From Burkholderiales bacterium (GTDB lineage Bacteria; Pseudomonadota; Gammaproteobacteria; Burkholderiales; Burkholderiaceae_C), in contig JAFKGE010000024.1 of assembly GCA_017307865.1 (NCBI GenBank), forward strand, positions 1-64,000: a stretch of 64,000 nucleotides of DNA, in the 5' to 3' direction. The stretch's first letter is position 1. Each line of letters starts with the position of its first letter. The notes beneath the pieces were generated by a model. It saw nothing but the letters and a program-made list of their open reading frames with translations, ran no database searches and was not told the DNA's origin. Made by a program: the position numbers and the translations under genes. Positions 21,801 through 28,556 of the stretch are shown here, piece after piece.

Positions 21801-21964
21801 AGCTGCCGGTGGTCATGATCACCTCGCGCACGGCCGAAAAGCACCAGGACCACGCGCGCCAGCTGGGCGCCAACCACTACCTGGGCAAGCCGTACTCCGA
21901 GGACGAGCTGCTGGGCCTGATCCGCGGCCACGCGCGGGCGGTGGCGGCGCAGCCGGTGGCCTGA
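15887..21964 (+). CDS. chpA: hybrid chemosensory histidine kinase ChpA/PilL (CheA type)
   Basis: The 2025-residue kinase autophosphorylates and passes phosphate to PilG and PilH. Visible parts in order: a long N-terminal PilL_N-like helical region; a histidine phosphotransfer (Hpt) domain with FHTLKGSSRMVG near residue 730; an acidic, proline-rich linker (about 850-1060); a second Hpt with AHSLAGSSATVG near 1107; a third with LHTLKGSARLAG near 1280; a coiled-coil dimerisation region; a HATPase core (LLRNSVVHGIESPDERRAAGK near 1595, DDGRGLN, GRGVGLDVVR); a CheW-like domain; and a C-terminal receiver (VVDDSITVRRV, phospho-Asp in LSDIEMPRMDG near 1950). It begins 78 bp after pilJ. Confidence 0.94.
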   Translation: MFIGPSSESSAEPSVPVGDLGPLAWVLDETRKTVQTATKALRRFAHEAEHARGVDLASVDASQLRVARQQLHQVAGALEMVGQAVAAQMVRGMEAAAQRFIAHPESCTEAAAAALEKSGFALIEFVESQLSERPRSALGLFSHYRQVQELAGADRIHPADLWAVPWRWAEPQGMPAAEPLAPSTGARSRLDQGVLRLMRHAEPRAAADLAAVSSQLASGSAGQVASFWHLSAGFFEAVAARLVPVDLYVKRAASRVLLQYTSLARGDTTLSERLAHDLLFFCAQARPDPAAATPALAAVRHAWGLQGHAPVDYEQPAFGLYDPAVLAQARRRVESVKENWSALAGGDLARLKPSVDQLGLVVESLERLHPGSQPLARALDKVAQQVRRSGREPSAEQAMEVATAVLFLEASFAEFQPQDEAFAARQQELAARLDAAADGRPVASLQPWMEELYRRVSDRQTMGTVVGELRVTLAEVEQRLDQFFRQPDDRSGLDAVPEQLAQMRGVLSVLGLDQAALAVARMRERVDALRDEAAVPAPASDGTFERLGASLGALGFLIDTLGYQPALARKLFVYDEAQDEFRFVGGRVGAGTPAVPAAPADAGGISDAASVTSEPPHTPAQLDQVAALAALDERPALAQAASQAAEAARHDDPASLDTALQRLQAVEAASRPAPLELPAAATTSEDDDDDLLGIFLDEAREVVGAGQAALGALQHDPEDGEQLTTLRRAFHTLKGSSRMVGLGEFGAAAWSLEQLLNAWLAEHKPADDALRGVAAEALQAFSNWVEAIAGQRAGDWSAAPFEAMADALRLRGERRDLAAGAMQVGAPSGVAPQPAAGLLPEDALLDIDVERLTSPAQDVDQPPLEALSMEVPADELNLGQEPASDLAPSGDPRERLLQAFDLPDLELSEPIELTAPTPDDLVIQRADEPVADVPDLAELQLDADAFTLARDTADPVVPPEALAPLQALDFEFELPPAMGSMAVPSQPGAPEPEVSVEWPEPIASVPEDVLAAATPADDPVEPPLVMAPADADAFEPPAEALPTEAADAEPAPPVEAAVTWVGPLRISTPLFNVYLSEADQWSDQLVTDLADWGRHLDGAIPERAMARAHSLAGSSATVGFAALSELARAVEHALDRLQGQAGGTAHQHQVLAQAADEIRSLLHQFAAGLLKQPDEQLLAAVRALEPGETGSASAPTTGFVPLPWAAADREAVAGAPVEAAPARSLVEDDIDAVDAVDADLFEIFAEEADELLPQLSAALRRWVEQPHDVAARAQALRVLHTLKGSARLAGALRLGEMAHRTESAIETIGTENLVSADLEPLLEHLDRIQADFQQLRQPAGGEAPAHAVSDARVSPAAPVVAESAPVSTPVVEAMDLPDTPAAPAERSEVAGPTPFSFVAARASARQTVRVRSQLLDRLMAQAGEVMTSRARLDNDVNQLRAALAELTGNVERLRAQLRDVELQAETQMQSRLAQSRDAQQSFDPLEFDRFTRMQELTRMMAESVNDVATVQRNLQRAIEASEDELVAQTRQSRELQRDLLRTRMVEFDGASERLYRLVRQAGKEAGKPVRLDIVGGGIEIDRGILERMTPVFEHLLRNSVVHGIESPDERRAAGKDPSGVITIDVQQAGNEVSVEVRDDGRGLNRERVRQQGIERGLIRADQALDDGEIAQLVFTPGFSTASAVTGLAGRGVGLDVVRSEVQALGGSIELADRVGQGMTFRLVLPLTTAVTHVVMIRVGALVVGVPASLVERVHRSPAAELDRAYAEGALALGDERVPFFWGGAVLQQSVRSGEARGKTTPVLLLRSAAQRLALHVDEVLGNQDVVIKALGPQLSRLPGLVAITALASGAVTLIYNPVALAAVHGAQIRAWAEQAAPAATAPAGPATSQPRPVGHSDIPLVLVVDDSITVRRVTQRLLQREGYRVALAADGLQGLERLQQERPALVLSDIEMPRMDGFDFLRNIRANAEWRELPVVMITSRTAEKHQDHARQLGANHYLGKPYSEDELLGLIRGHARAVAAQPVA

Positions 21965-22028
21965 CGCGCGCAGGCCGATCGTGACCCTCGGGGCGGCGCA
22001 GAGAGCCCGCGCTCGCTAAAATGCGCGC

Positions 22029-22628
22029 ATGGCCGACGCCGCCCCGTCCATCAACCTGACGAATCACTTCCTGATCGCCATGCCGGGCATGGAGGATCGT
22101 ACCTTTGCCCGCAGCGTGGTCTACGTGTGCGAGCACAGCGAGCACGGCGCGCTGGGCCTGATCATCAACAAGCCGGGCGACATCAGCATGGCCGACCTGT
22201 TCCACAAGGTCGATCTGCCGCTGGCGCGCGCCGAGCTGGGCGGGCAGCCCGTGTTCCAGGGTGGCCCGGTGCAGACCGAGCGCGGTTTCGTGCTGCACGA
22301 GCCGGTGGTGGCCGAGGGCCTGTCGCCGGATGAATCGCTGTACGCGTCCACCCTGGCGGTGCCCGGCGGGCTGGAGATGACCACCTCCAAGGACGTGCTG
22401 GAGGCCCTGTCCAGCGGCGGCGGGCCGCGCCGGGTGCTGGTTACCCTGGGCTATTCGGCCTGGGACGGCGGGCAGCTCGAATCCGAAATTGCTGGCAACA
22501 GCTGGCTCACGGTCGATGCCGACGCCGAGCTGATCTTCGACACCCCCATCGAGCAGCGCTACGAGCGCGCGCTGGCCTTGCTGGGCCTGCAGGCCTGGCG
22601 CCTGGCGCCCGAAGCGGGTCACGCCTGA
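22029..22628 (+). CDS. yqgE: UPF0301 protein YqgE
   Basis: A 199-residue protein of the YqgE/AlgH family. It shows the family hallmarks NHFLIAMPGMEDRTFARSVVYVCEHSEHGALGLIINKP (in sections) and GGPVQTERGFVLH, and the C-terminal GYSAWDGGQLESEI. The biochemical role is not established; in other bacteria the gene lies beside ruvX as here. The stop and the ruvX start overlap (TGATG). It follows chpA after 64 bp. Confidence 0.92.
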   Translation: MADAAPSINLTNHFLIAMPGMEDRTFARSVVYVCEHSEHGALGLIINKPGDISMADLFHKVDLPLARAELGGQPVFQGGPVQTERGFVLHEPVVAEGLSPDESLYASTLAVPGGLEMTTSKDVLEALSSGGGPRRVLVTLGYSAWDGGQLESEIAGNSWLTVDADAELIFDTPIEQRYERALALLGLQAWRLAPEAGHA

Positions 22629-23050
22629 TGGACGCCCGCGGGGCCATGGCCGACGACGTTCCCGCGCACCTGAGCCAGTTCCTGGCCTTCGATTTCGGCC
22701 TCAAGCGCACGGGGGTGGCCAGCGGCAATCGCATCACGCACAGCGCCACGCCGCAGGGCAGCATTCATGCCGAGGGCGAGGCGCGCTGGGCGCCGATCGC
22801 CGCGCGGGTGACAGAGTGGCAGCCCGACGCGCTGGTGGTGGGCGTGCCGCGCCACCCCGACGGCGCCGCGCACGACAACACCCGCCGCGCCCAGCGCTTT
22901 GCGCGCCAGCTGCGCGCGCGCTTCGGCCTGCCGGTGTACGAGGTGGACGAGCGCTACAGCACCACCGAGGCCCTGGCGGCCGGCGCGCGCGATGCCGACG
23001 CGGCGGCCGCGGCCATCATCCTGGAGCAGTTCTTGAGGAGTCTTGCATGA
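22628..23050 (+). CDS. ruvX: Holliday junction resolvase-like RuvX (YqgF)
   Basis: RuvX is an RNase H-like nuclease. The family is linked to 5' processing of pre-16S rRNA and to Holliday-junction-type activity. The 140-residue product has the first catalytic Asp in [13 protein letters not shown], the Glu/Asp side in [10 protein letters not shown], and [10 protein letters not shown], and the C-terminal aspartate in [14 protein letters not shown]. The start overlaps the yqgE stop and its stop overlaps the pyrR start (ATGA). Confidence 0.92.
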   Translation: MDARGAMADDVPAHLSQFLAFDFGLKRTGVASGNRITHSATPQGSIHAEGEARWAPIAARVTEWQPDALVVGVPRHPDGAAHDNTRRAQRFARQLRARFGLPVYEVDERYSTTEALAAGARDADAAAAAIILEQFLRSLA

Positions 23051-23547
23051 GTTCACTGGCGCTGGATGCCGAGGCGCTGTACGGCGAGCTGGCGCGCGGC
23101 GTGCGCGGCCTGCTGGGGGCCGACACGCAGTTGGCGGGCGTGGTCTCGGGTGGCTGGTGGCTGGCCGAGCGCCTGCAGCGCGAGCTGGGCCGCGCGGGCG
23201 CGCCGGGGGCGCTGTCCTCGGCCCTGCACCGCGACGATTTCGCCAAGCGCGGCCTGGCCGGCAGCGGGCAGACCACGCTGCCCTTCGAGGTCGACGGCGC
23301 CGACATCCTGCTGCTGGACGACGTGCTGTTCACCGGCCGCACCATCCGCGCGGTGATCAACGAGCTGTTCGACTACGGCCGGCCGGCGCGCGTGCGGCTG
23401 GCGGTGCTGGTCGACCGCGGCGGGCGCGAGCTGCCGGTGGCGGCCGAGTTCGCCGCCGCGCGGGTCACGCTGCCGGCCACCCAATCGCTGGAGCTGGCGC
23501 GCGAGGGCGACGGCGCCTTCAGCTTCCGCATCGAGGCACGGAGCTGA
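23047..23547 (+). CDS. pyrR: PyrR-type phosphoribosyltransferase / pyrimidine regulator
   Basis: A 166-residue type I phosphoribosyltransferase. The PRPP-binding motif [17 protein letters not shown] is intact. In Gram-positive bacteria PyrR is an RNA-binding attenuation protein and has uracil phosphoribosyltransferase activity; in betaproteobacteria the role is less certain, but the position directly before pyrB fits a pyrimidine function. It starts by ATGA overlap with ruvX and ends 2 bp before pyrB. Confidence 0.9.
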   Translation: MSSLALDAEALYGELARGVRGLLGADTQLAGVVSGGWWLAERLQRELGRAGAPGALSSALHRDDFAKRGLAGSGQTTLPFEVDGADILLLDDVLFTGRTIRAVINELFDYGRPARVRLAVLVDRGGRELPVAAEFAAARVTLPATQSLELAREGDGAFSFRIEARS

Positions 23548-23549
23548 GC

Positions 23550-24512
23550 ATGCTGGGCCGCACCAACCCCCAACTCAACACCCACGGCGAGCTGATCCAC
23601 CTGCTGTCCACCGAGGGCCTCGGCCGCGAACTGCTCACCCACATCCTGGACACCGCCGCGCAGTTCGTCAGCGTGAGCGACCGCGAGGTCAAGAAGGTGC
23701 CGCTGCTCCGCGGCAAGAGCGTGTTCAACCTGTTCTTCGAAAACAGCACGCGCACGCGCACCACCTTCGACATCGCCGCCACGCGCCTGTCGGCCGACGT
23801 CTACACGCTGGACATCGCGCGCTCGTCCACCGCCAAGGGCGAGTCGCTGCTGGACACCGTGGCCAACCTGAGCGCCATGGCGGCCGACATCTTCGTCGTG
23901 CGCCACAGCGAAAGCGGCGCGCCCTACCTGCTGGCGCAGCACGTGGCGCCGCACGTGCACGTCATCAACGCCGGCGACGGGCGCCACGCGCACCCCACGC
24001 AGGGCCTGCTGGACATGTACACCATCCGCCACTACAAGAAGGACTTTTCGAACCTGGTGGTGGCCATCGTCGGCGACATCCTGCACTCGCGCGTGGCGCG
24101 CAGCGACATCCACGCGCTGAACACGCTGGGCGCCGCCGAGGTGCGCGTGGTCGGCCCCAAGACCCTGGTGCCGGGCGACCTGGCGCCCATGGGCGTGCGC
24201 GTGTGCCACACGCTGCAAGAGGGCATCAAGGACGCCGACGTGGTCATCATGCTGCGGCTGCAAAACGAGCGCATGAGCGGCGCGCTGCTGCCTTCCAGCC
24301 AAGAATATTTCAACAGCTTCGGCCTCACGCCCGAGAAGCTGGCCTGGGCCAAGCCCGACGCGATCGTCATGCATCCCGGCCCCATCAACCGCGGGGTCGA
24401 GATCGACTCGCAGGTGGTCGACGGCGGCCAGAGCGTGATCCTGCCGCAGGTGACCTTCGGCGTGGCGGTGCGCATGGCGGTGATGAGCATCGTGGCGGGC
24501 AACGAGGCATGA
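23550..24512 (+). CDS. pyrB: aspartate carbamoyltransferase catalytic chain
   Basis: PyrB condenses aspartate and carbamoyl phosphate to N-carbamoylaspartate, the committed step of pyrimidine synthesis. The 320-residue product has the carbamoyl-phosphate site [18 protein letters not shown], the [12 protein letters not shown] motif and the aspartate-site segment MLRLQNERM and [12 protein letters not shown]. No pyrI regulatory chain is nearby; instead a dihydroorotase-like PyrC' follows, as in the Pseudomonas-type ATCase, where the two form one complex. Confidence 0.96.
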   Translation: MLGRTNPQLNTHGELIHLLSTEGLGRELLTHILDTAAQFVSVSDREVKKVPLLRGKSVFNLFFENSTRTRTTFDIAATRLSADVYTLDIARSSTAKGESLLDTVANLSAMAADIFVVRHSESGAPYLLAQHVAPHVHVINAGDGRHAHPTQGLLDMYTIRHYKKDFSNLVVAIVGDILHSRVARSDIHALNTLGAAEVRVVGPKTLVPGDLAPMGVRVCHTLQEGIKDADVVIMLRLQNERMSGALLPSSQEYFNSFGLTPEKLAWAKPDAIVMHPGPINRGVEIDSQVVDGGQSVILPQVTFGVAVRMAVMSIVAGNEA

Positions 24513-24519
24513 CGAAAAA

Positions 24520-24582
24520 TATCAAAACCATAGCTACTCGCGCTTGCTGCATGCGGGCCATAGGCCGATTTGATTCATAAAC
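24520..24582 (+). repeat. dispersed intergenic repeat, copy 4
   Basis: Contains ATCAAAACCATAGCTACTCG, then CGCTTGC and GGCCGATTTGATTCA. It occupies the entire pyrB-pyrC' gap inside one operon, so it must be transcribed and cannot act as a strong terminator here. Confidence 0.75.
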
Positions 24583-24583
24583 C

Positions 24584-25879
24584 ATGAAAATCCTGATCCA
24601 GCACGGCCGCGTGATCGATCCGGCCAGCGGGCGCGACGAGGTGGCCGACGTCGCCATCGCCGCCGGCCGCATCCTCAGCATCGGGCGCGCGGCCCCCGGC
24701 TTCACGCCCAGCCGCACGATCGACGCCGCCGGCTGCTGGGTGCTGCCCGGCCTGCTCGACTTGTGCGCGCGCCTGCGCGAGCCGGGCCACGAGCACGCCC
24801 ACATGCTCGAAAGCGAAATGGCCGCCGCGGTGGCCGGCGGCGTCACCAGCCTGGTGTGCCCGCCCGATACCGATCCGGTGCTGGACGAGCCCGGCCTGGT
24901 CGAGATGCTGCGCATGCGCGCCGAAAAGCTGCACCAGGCGCGCGTGTTTCCGCAGGGCGCGCTCACGCGCGCGCTCCAGGGCGAGGTGCTGACCGAAATG
25001 GGCCTGCTGACGGCCGCCGGCTGCATCGCCTTCGGCCAGGCCGACGCGCCCATCGTCAACACCCAGGTGCTGCAGCGCGCGCTGCAGTACGCCAGCACCT
25101 TCGACTACGCCATCTGGCTGCGCCCGCTCGACCCCTGGCTGGGCGGCGGCGTGGCCGCCAGCGGGCCGCTGGCCATGCGCATGGGCCTGGCCGGCGTGCC
25201 GGTGATGGCCGAGACCATCGCCCTGCACACCGTGTTCGAGCTGCTGCGCAGCATGGCCGGCGCGCCGCGCGTGCACCTGTGCCGCATCTCCAGCGCCGCC
25301 GGCGTGGCCCTGCTGCGCCAGGCCAAGGCCGAGGGCCTGCGCGTGACGGCCGACGTCAGCATCCACTCGCTGCTGTTGACCGACGAGGACATCGGCCACT
25401 TCGACCCCCACGCGCGCCTGAACCCGCCGCTGCGCCAGGCGCGCGACCGCGACGCGCTGGCCGCCGCGCTGGCCGACGGCACCCTCGACGCGCTGGTGTC
25501 CGACCACACCCCGGTCGATGCCGACGCCAAGCAGTTGCCCTTTGCCGAGGCCGAGCCCGGCGCCACCGCGCTCGAGCTGCTGCTGCCGCTGGCGCTGCAA
25601 TGGGGGCAGGGCGGCGCCGGCCCGATGCGCGCGCTGGCCGCCGTCACCCACGGCCCGGCCCAGGTGCTGGGCGGCGCGCTGGGCACCCTGCAGGCCAGCT
25701 GCGGGCGCCTGGTCGAAGGCGGCGTGGCCGACCTGTGCGTGTTCGACCCCCAGACGCGCTGGCGCGTCACCCCCGCCGCGCTGCGCAGCCAGGGCAAGCA
25801 CACGCCCTTCGAGGGGCGCGAGCTCACCGGCCGCGTGCGCTGCACCCTGGTGGGTGGCTACTGGGCGCACGGCGAGTAA
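24584..25879 (+). CDS. pyrX: dihydroorotase-like protein, probably the non-catalytic PyrC' subunit
   Basis: A 431-residue amidohydrolase-fold protein of the type I dihydroorotase family. The metal-binding D-x-H-x-H of active enzymes, expected just before LREPGHE, reads DLCAR here, so both histidines are lost. SDHTPVDADAK near the C-terminal side is kept. This pattern matches the inactive PyrC' (PyrX) that scaffolds PyrB in Pseudomonas, and the gene directly follows pyrB. The cell therefore needs a separate active dihydroorotase, not seen in this window. I infer a structural role; loss of activity is read from sequence alone. Confidence 0.88.
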   Translation: MKILIQHGRVIDPASGRDEVADVAIAAGRILSIGRAAPGFTPSRTIDAAGCWVLPGLLDLCARLREPGHEHAHMLESEMAAAVAGGVTSLVCPPDTDPVLDEPGLVEMLRMRAEKLHQARVFPQGALTRALQGEVLTEMGLLTAAGCIAFGQADAPIVNTQVLQRALQYASTFDYAIWLRPLDPWLGGGVAASGPLAMRMGLAGVPVMAETIALHTVFELLRSMAGAPRVHLCRISSAAGVALLRQAKAEGLRVTADVSIHSLLLTDEDIGHFDPHARLNPPLRQARDRDALAAALADGTLDALVSDHTPVDADAKQLPFAEAEPGATALELLLPLALQWGQGGAGPMRALAAVTHGPAQVLGGALGTLQASCGRLVEGGVADLCVFDPQTRWRVTPAALRSQGKHTPFEGRELTGRVRCTLVGGYWAHGE

Positions 25880-25890
25880 GCTGACTCAGC

Positions 25891-26787
25891 TCAATGCCGG
25901 TGGGCCGGCGCGTGCGCGCCGACGGCGGGCGCCTGCATCACCGGCGCCTGCACTTGCAGCGTGCTTTTGGTGCCCTGCGCATCCTCGAAGGTCAGCGTCA
26001 GCGGCACCTGCTGGCCGGCGGCGAGCGGCTGTTTCAGGTCCATCAGCATCACATGGAATCCGCCCGGCTTGAGCTCGACGCTTTGATGCGCCGGCAATTC
26101 GAGCGCGGCGATGGGGCGCATCTTCATCACGTCGCCCTCCATCTTCATTTCATGCACTTCGGCCACGCCCGCGGCCGGCGTGCTCACGCCCACCAGCCGC
26201 AGCGGCACGCCGGCCGCCAGCTTCATGAAGCCGCCGGTCACGCCCTGGCCCGGCGCCGCCGCACGCACCCAGGCCTCGCTGGCCGCCACCGGGGCGGTGC
26301 CCGGCGCCACCACCTGCAGACGTGCGGCCGGAAAGGCAAGCTGCTCGCCCGGCGCTCCCGCTGAACCGCTGGCCGGCACTTGCGACCAGTCGGCGCTGCC
26401 GACGTCGCAGGTCTGCAGCACCTTGAAATACAAGGTCCCGGCCTCGGCCGGCAACTGGCCGCGCAGCACGAACGCGCCCTTCTGCTCGCCGGCCAGCGCC
26501 TGATCGGCGCGGTCGGCCGTCCAGCGCACCGCGCCGTCGCCGCTGCGGTCGATGGTGCTGGTCCAGCCGGCGTGCGCCGGCACCTCCTGCAGCGCAAAGC
26601 CGCGCGGCAGGCGCACCGTCAGCGCGGTGGTGGCGCGGGCATCCTTGCAGGCGTGGCCGACGCGAAACACCGCCTCGTAGGCGCTGCCGGCCACGGCCGG
26701 GCCCGGCGGCAGGGCGACGTGGGCGAAGGCGAGGGCGCTGCCGGTGCTCAAGAAGCCGGCGACAAGAAGTCTGGAATGGAGGGACAT
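25891..26787 (-). CDS. secreted YcnI-like (DUF1775) and PCu(A)C copper chaperone fusion
   Basis: A 298-residue protein with a signal peptide (cleavage near ALAFA-HVALP). Residues about 24-160 form a DUF1775/YcnI-like domain, whose mature N-terminus begins with histidine as in copper-binding YcnI. Residues about 165-285 form a PCu(A)C domain with the copper ligands in HEMKMEGDVMKM and FHVMLM. PCu(A)C proteins deliver Cu(I) to cytochrome oxidase in the periplasm. The tail PVMQAPAVGAHAPAHRH adds more His and Met. The two domains are often separate neighbouring genes; here they are one polypeptide. The DUF2946 gene lies 153 bp upstream on the same strand. Confidence 0.88.
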   Translation of the reverse strand: MSLHSRLLVAGFLSTGSALAFAHVALPPGPAVAGSAYEAVFRVGHACKDARATTALTVRLPRGFALQEVPAHAGWTSTIDRSGDGAVRWTADRADQALAGEQKGAFVLRGQLPAEAGTLYFKVLQTCDVGSADWSQVPASGSAGAPGEQLAFPAARLQVVAPGTAPVAASEAWVRAAAPGQGVTGGFMKLAAGVPLRLVGVSTPAAGVAEVHEMKMEGDVMKMRPIAALELPAHQSVELKPGGFHVMLMDLKQPLAAGQQVPLTLTFEDAQGTKSTLQVQAPVMQAPAVGAHAPAHRH

Positions 26788-26892
26788 GGGTTTTCTCGAT
26801 GGGTTGAATGGGGGTGATGCAAGGTGCCGAGCGGTTCATGACGGCACGGTGGCAGTCCCGCAGGCGGGACGTGGAATATCAAGCAAAGCGGC

Positions 26893-26921
26893 CACGCTGC
26901 GCTCGGGACAAGCGCAGCGTG
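26893..26921 (-). other. perfect 11-bp stem between the DUF2946 and PCu(A)C genes
   Basis: CACGCTGCGCT and AGCGCAGCGTG form a perfect 11-bp stem around a 7-base loop, 20 bp beyond the DUF2946 stop. No T-tract follows on either strand. It could block exonucleases or cause partial termination between the two genes. Confidence 0.5.
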
Positions 26922-26940
26922 CTTCGGATTCAGGAGCGAA

Positions 26941-27312
26941 TCAGGCGGCCGGCGGGCCGCGCGCCGGCAGCGGCGGCGCGGTGGCGAGCATGCGATGCGC
27001 CGTCACCGCAAGGGGCGCCACGTGTCTCGGCGCCTGCGGCAGCGCGGGCAGGGCGCCGGCCGCCACCGGCGGCGGAGCGCCGGCCGGCATGCACAGCGGG
27101 CAGTCCAGGTGCGCCGCGCCGGCGGTCGGCAGGCCCTCGTCGCCCGTCACGACCAACTTCATGGCGCCGCTGCTGGTGCACACCAGCTCCAGCGCCACCG
27201 GCCTGACGATCGGCGCGGCGATCGCGGCGCCCAGCGACAGCGCGAACCACAGCAGCGCCAGCCGGCCGAGCAGGCCGGCGCCGTGGCGACGGAAGCGCTG
27301 GAGCGTGGACAT
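26941..27312 (-). CDS. DUF2946 family protein
   Basis: A 123-residue protein with an N-terminal membrane helix or signal segment (LGRLALLWFALSLGAAIAAP) and the DUF2946 signature pieces: ELVCTSSGAMKLV and a HLDCPLCMPAG motif (H, C-x-x-C, M). The family is uncharacterised but is repeatedly found beside copper-handling genes, and the H/C/M set would suit metal binding. Here it precedes the PCu(A)C fusion gene on the same strand. Function not assigned. Confidence 0.8.
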   Translation of the reverse strand: MSTLQRFRRHGAGLLGRLALLWFALSLGAAIAAPIVRPVALELVCTSSGAMKLVVTGDEGLPTAGAAHLDCPLCMPAGAPPPVAAGALPALPQAPRHVAPLAVTAHRMLATAPPLPARGPPAA

Positions 27313-27351
27313 GAGCGGCGCTATTGGAACATGGCCGGGCGCCGCGCCCGG

Positions 27352-28425
27352 TCAGGCCGGCGCTTCGGGCGCGAACACCACCACATGGTCCACCTCGGGC
27401 TGGATGCCGATCCACTCGCCCACGTGGTGATCGTGGTGGCTGGGCACGTGCGCCAGCACGGTCTCGCCACTGGCCAGCTGCAGCGTGTAGAGAAACTCCG
27501 AGCCGCGAAACGCCTTGCGCACGATGCGTGCCTTCACCGGCGCGTGGTCGTCGTGCACGATGTCGTCGGCGCGCAGCAGCAAATCGCATCGGCCGCCCGG
27601 GTAGGCTTCGGGCAGCGGGCATTCGGCGTGGTCGCGCAGCTCGCCCAGCGGCGTCTGCACGTGCGTGCCGGCGGCGTCGTGCACGATGCGCGCCGGCACG
27701 AACACGCCGTGGCCGATGAAGTCGGCGACGAAGCGTGTGGCCGGGCGGTGGTACAGGGTGTAGGCGTCGTCCCACTGGTGCAGCCGGCCGTCGTGCATGA
27801 CGCCGATCTGGTCGCCGATGGCGAAGGCCTCGAACTGGTCGTGGGTGACGAACAGGGCGGTGGCGCCGGCGTTCTTCAGGATGCCGCGCAGCTCGTGCGC
27901 CAGGCGCTCGCGCAGATCGACGTCGAGGTTGGAAAACGGCTCGTCCAGCAGCAGCAGGCGCGGGCTCGGCGCCATGGCGCGGGCCAGGGCCACGCGCTGC
28001 TGCTGGCCGCCCGACAGCTCGTGCGGATAGCGCGCCGCGCTGCCCGGCAGGTCGACCAGCGCCAGTGCCTCGGCCACGCGCTGGCGGCGCTCGGCGGCGG
28101 GCAGGTGCTTGAGGCCGAAGGCCACGTTGCGCCCCACGTCCAGGTGCGGAAAGAGCGCGTAGTCCTGAAACACCATGCCGATGCGCCGCGCCTCGGGCGC
28201 CACGTGCAGCTGGGCGCTGCTGACGACCTGGCCGTCCAGCCGGATCTGGCCGCCGCTGACGGGCTCCAGCCCCGCCACGGCGCGCAGCAGCGTGGTCTTG
28301 CCGCAGCCCGAGGGGCCGATCAGCACGCCGATCTCGCCCGCGCGCAGGCCCAACGTGGCGCCCTGCACGGCGGCGCGCGCCTGGCCGGCATAGCGCACGT
28401 CGACCTGGTCGATCTGGAGGAACAT
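27352..28425 (-). CDS. fbpC: iron(III)-type ABC transporter ATP-binding protein
   Basis: The cytoplasmic ATPase of an FbpABC/AfuABC-like importer. The 357-residue product has Walker A GPSGCGKTT, the Q-loop in MVFQDYALFPH, the signature LSGGQQQRVALARAM, Walker B LLLLDEPFSNLD and H-loop FVTHDQ, plus a C-terminal TOBE-type domain (LLLRADDIV). I start it at the ATG at 28423-28425, which gives MFLQIDQVDVRY; the frame runs on to 28521 but that part covers a dispersed repeat. It is divergent from the permease gene. Spermidine or thiamine transport is a less likely alternative. Confidence 0.88.
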   Translation of the reverse strand: MFLQIDQVDVRYAGQARAAVQGATLGLRAGEIGVLIGPSGCGKTTLLRAVAGLEPVSGGQIRLDGQVVSSAQLHVAPEARRIGMVFQDYALFPHLDVGRNVAFGLKHLPAAERRQRVAEALALVDLPGSAARYPHELSGGQQQRVALARAMAPSPRLLLLDEPFSNLDVDLRERLAHELRGILKNAGATALFVTHDQFEAFAIGDQIGVMHDGRLHQWDDAYTLYHRPATRFVADFIGHGVFVPARIVHDAAGTHVQTPLGELRDHAECPLPEAYPGGRCDLLLRADDIVHDDHAPVKARIVRKAFRGSEFLYTLQLASGETVLAHVPSHHDHHVGEWIGIQPEVDHVVVFAPEAPA

Positions 28426-28440
28426 GGGGCTTGATTCTAG

Positions 28441-28459
28441 ATGCGTACAATTCTCATTT
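28441..28459 (-). promoter_or_regulatory. candidate Fur box upstream of fbpC
   Basis: On the minus strand: AAATGAGAATTGTACGCAT. The left half AATGAGAAT agrees with the Fur consensus half-site; the right half (ACGCAT) is weaker. It lies 16 bp from the fbpC ATG and within the fbpC/fbpB divergent gap, where iron control would be expected. Confidence 0.4.
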
Positions 28460-28477
28460 GTCGCCGCCTGCCGGTGG

Positions 28478-28546
28478 TTCAAGATAAAAATGCGCTTGCA
28501 GCCGGCGCCCCGTCTGCGCAAGCAGCTTCATATTCAATAGCAACGC
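28478..28546 (-). repeat. dispersed intergenic repeat, copy 5
   Basis: On the minus strand: GAAGCTGCTTGCGCAGACGG and later GGCTGCAAGCGCA. It fills the gap before the permease gene. The core is more diverged than other copies. Confidence 0.55.
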
Positions 28547-28556
28547 TCCCTCCATC

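Noticed and set aside
17936..21931. A 1331-codon minus-strand open frame opposite chpA.
   Set aside because: No family features; biased composition typical of the antisense of a GC-rich gene.
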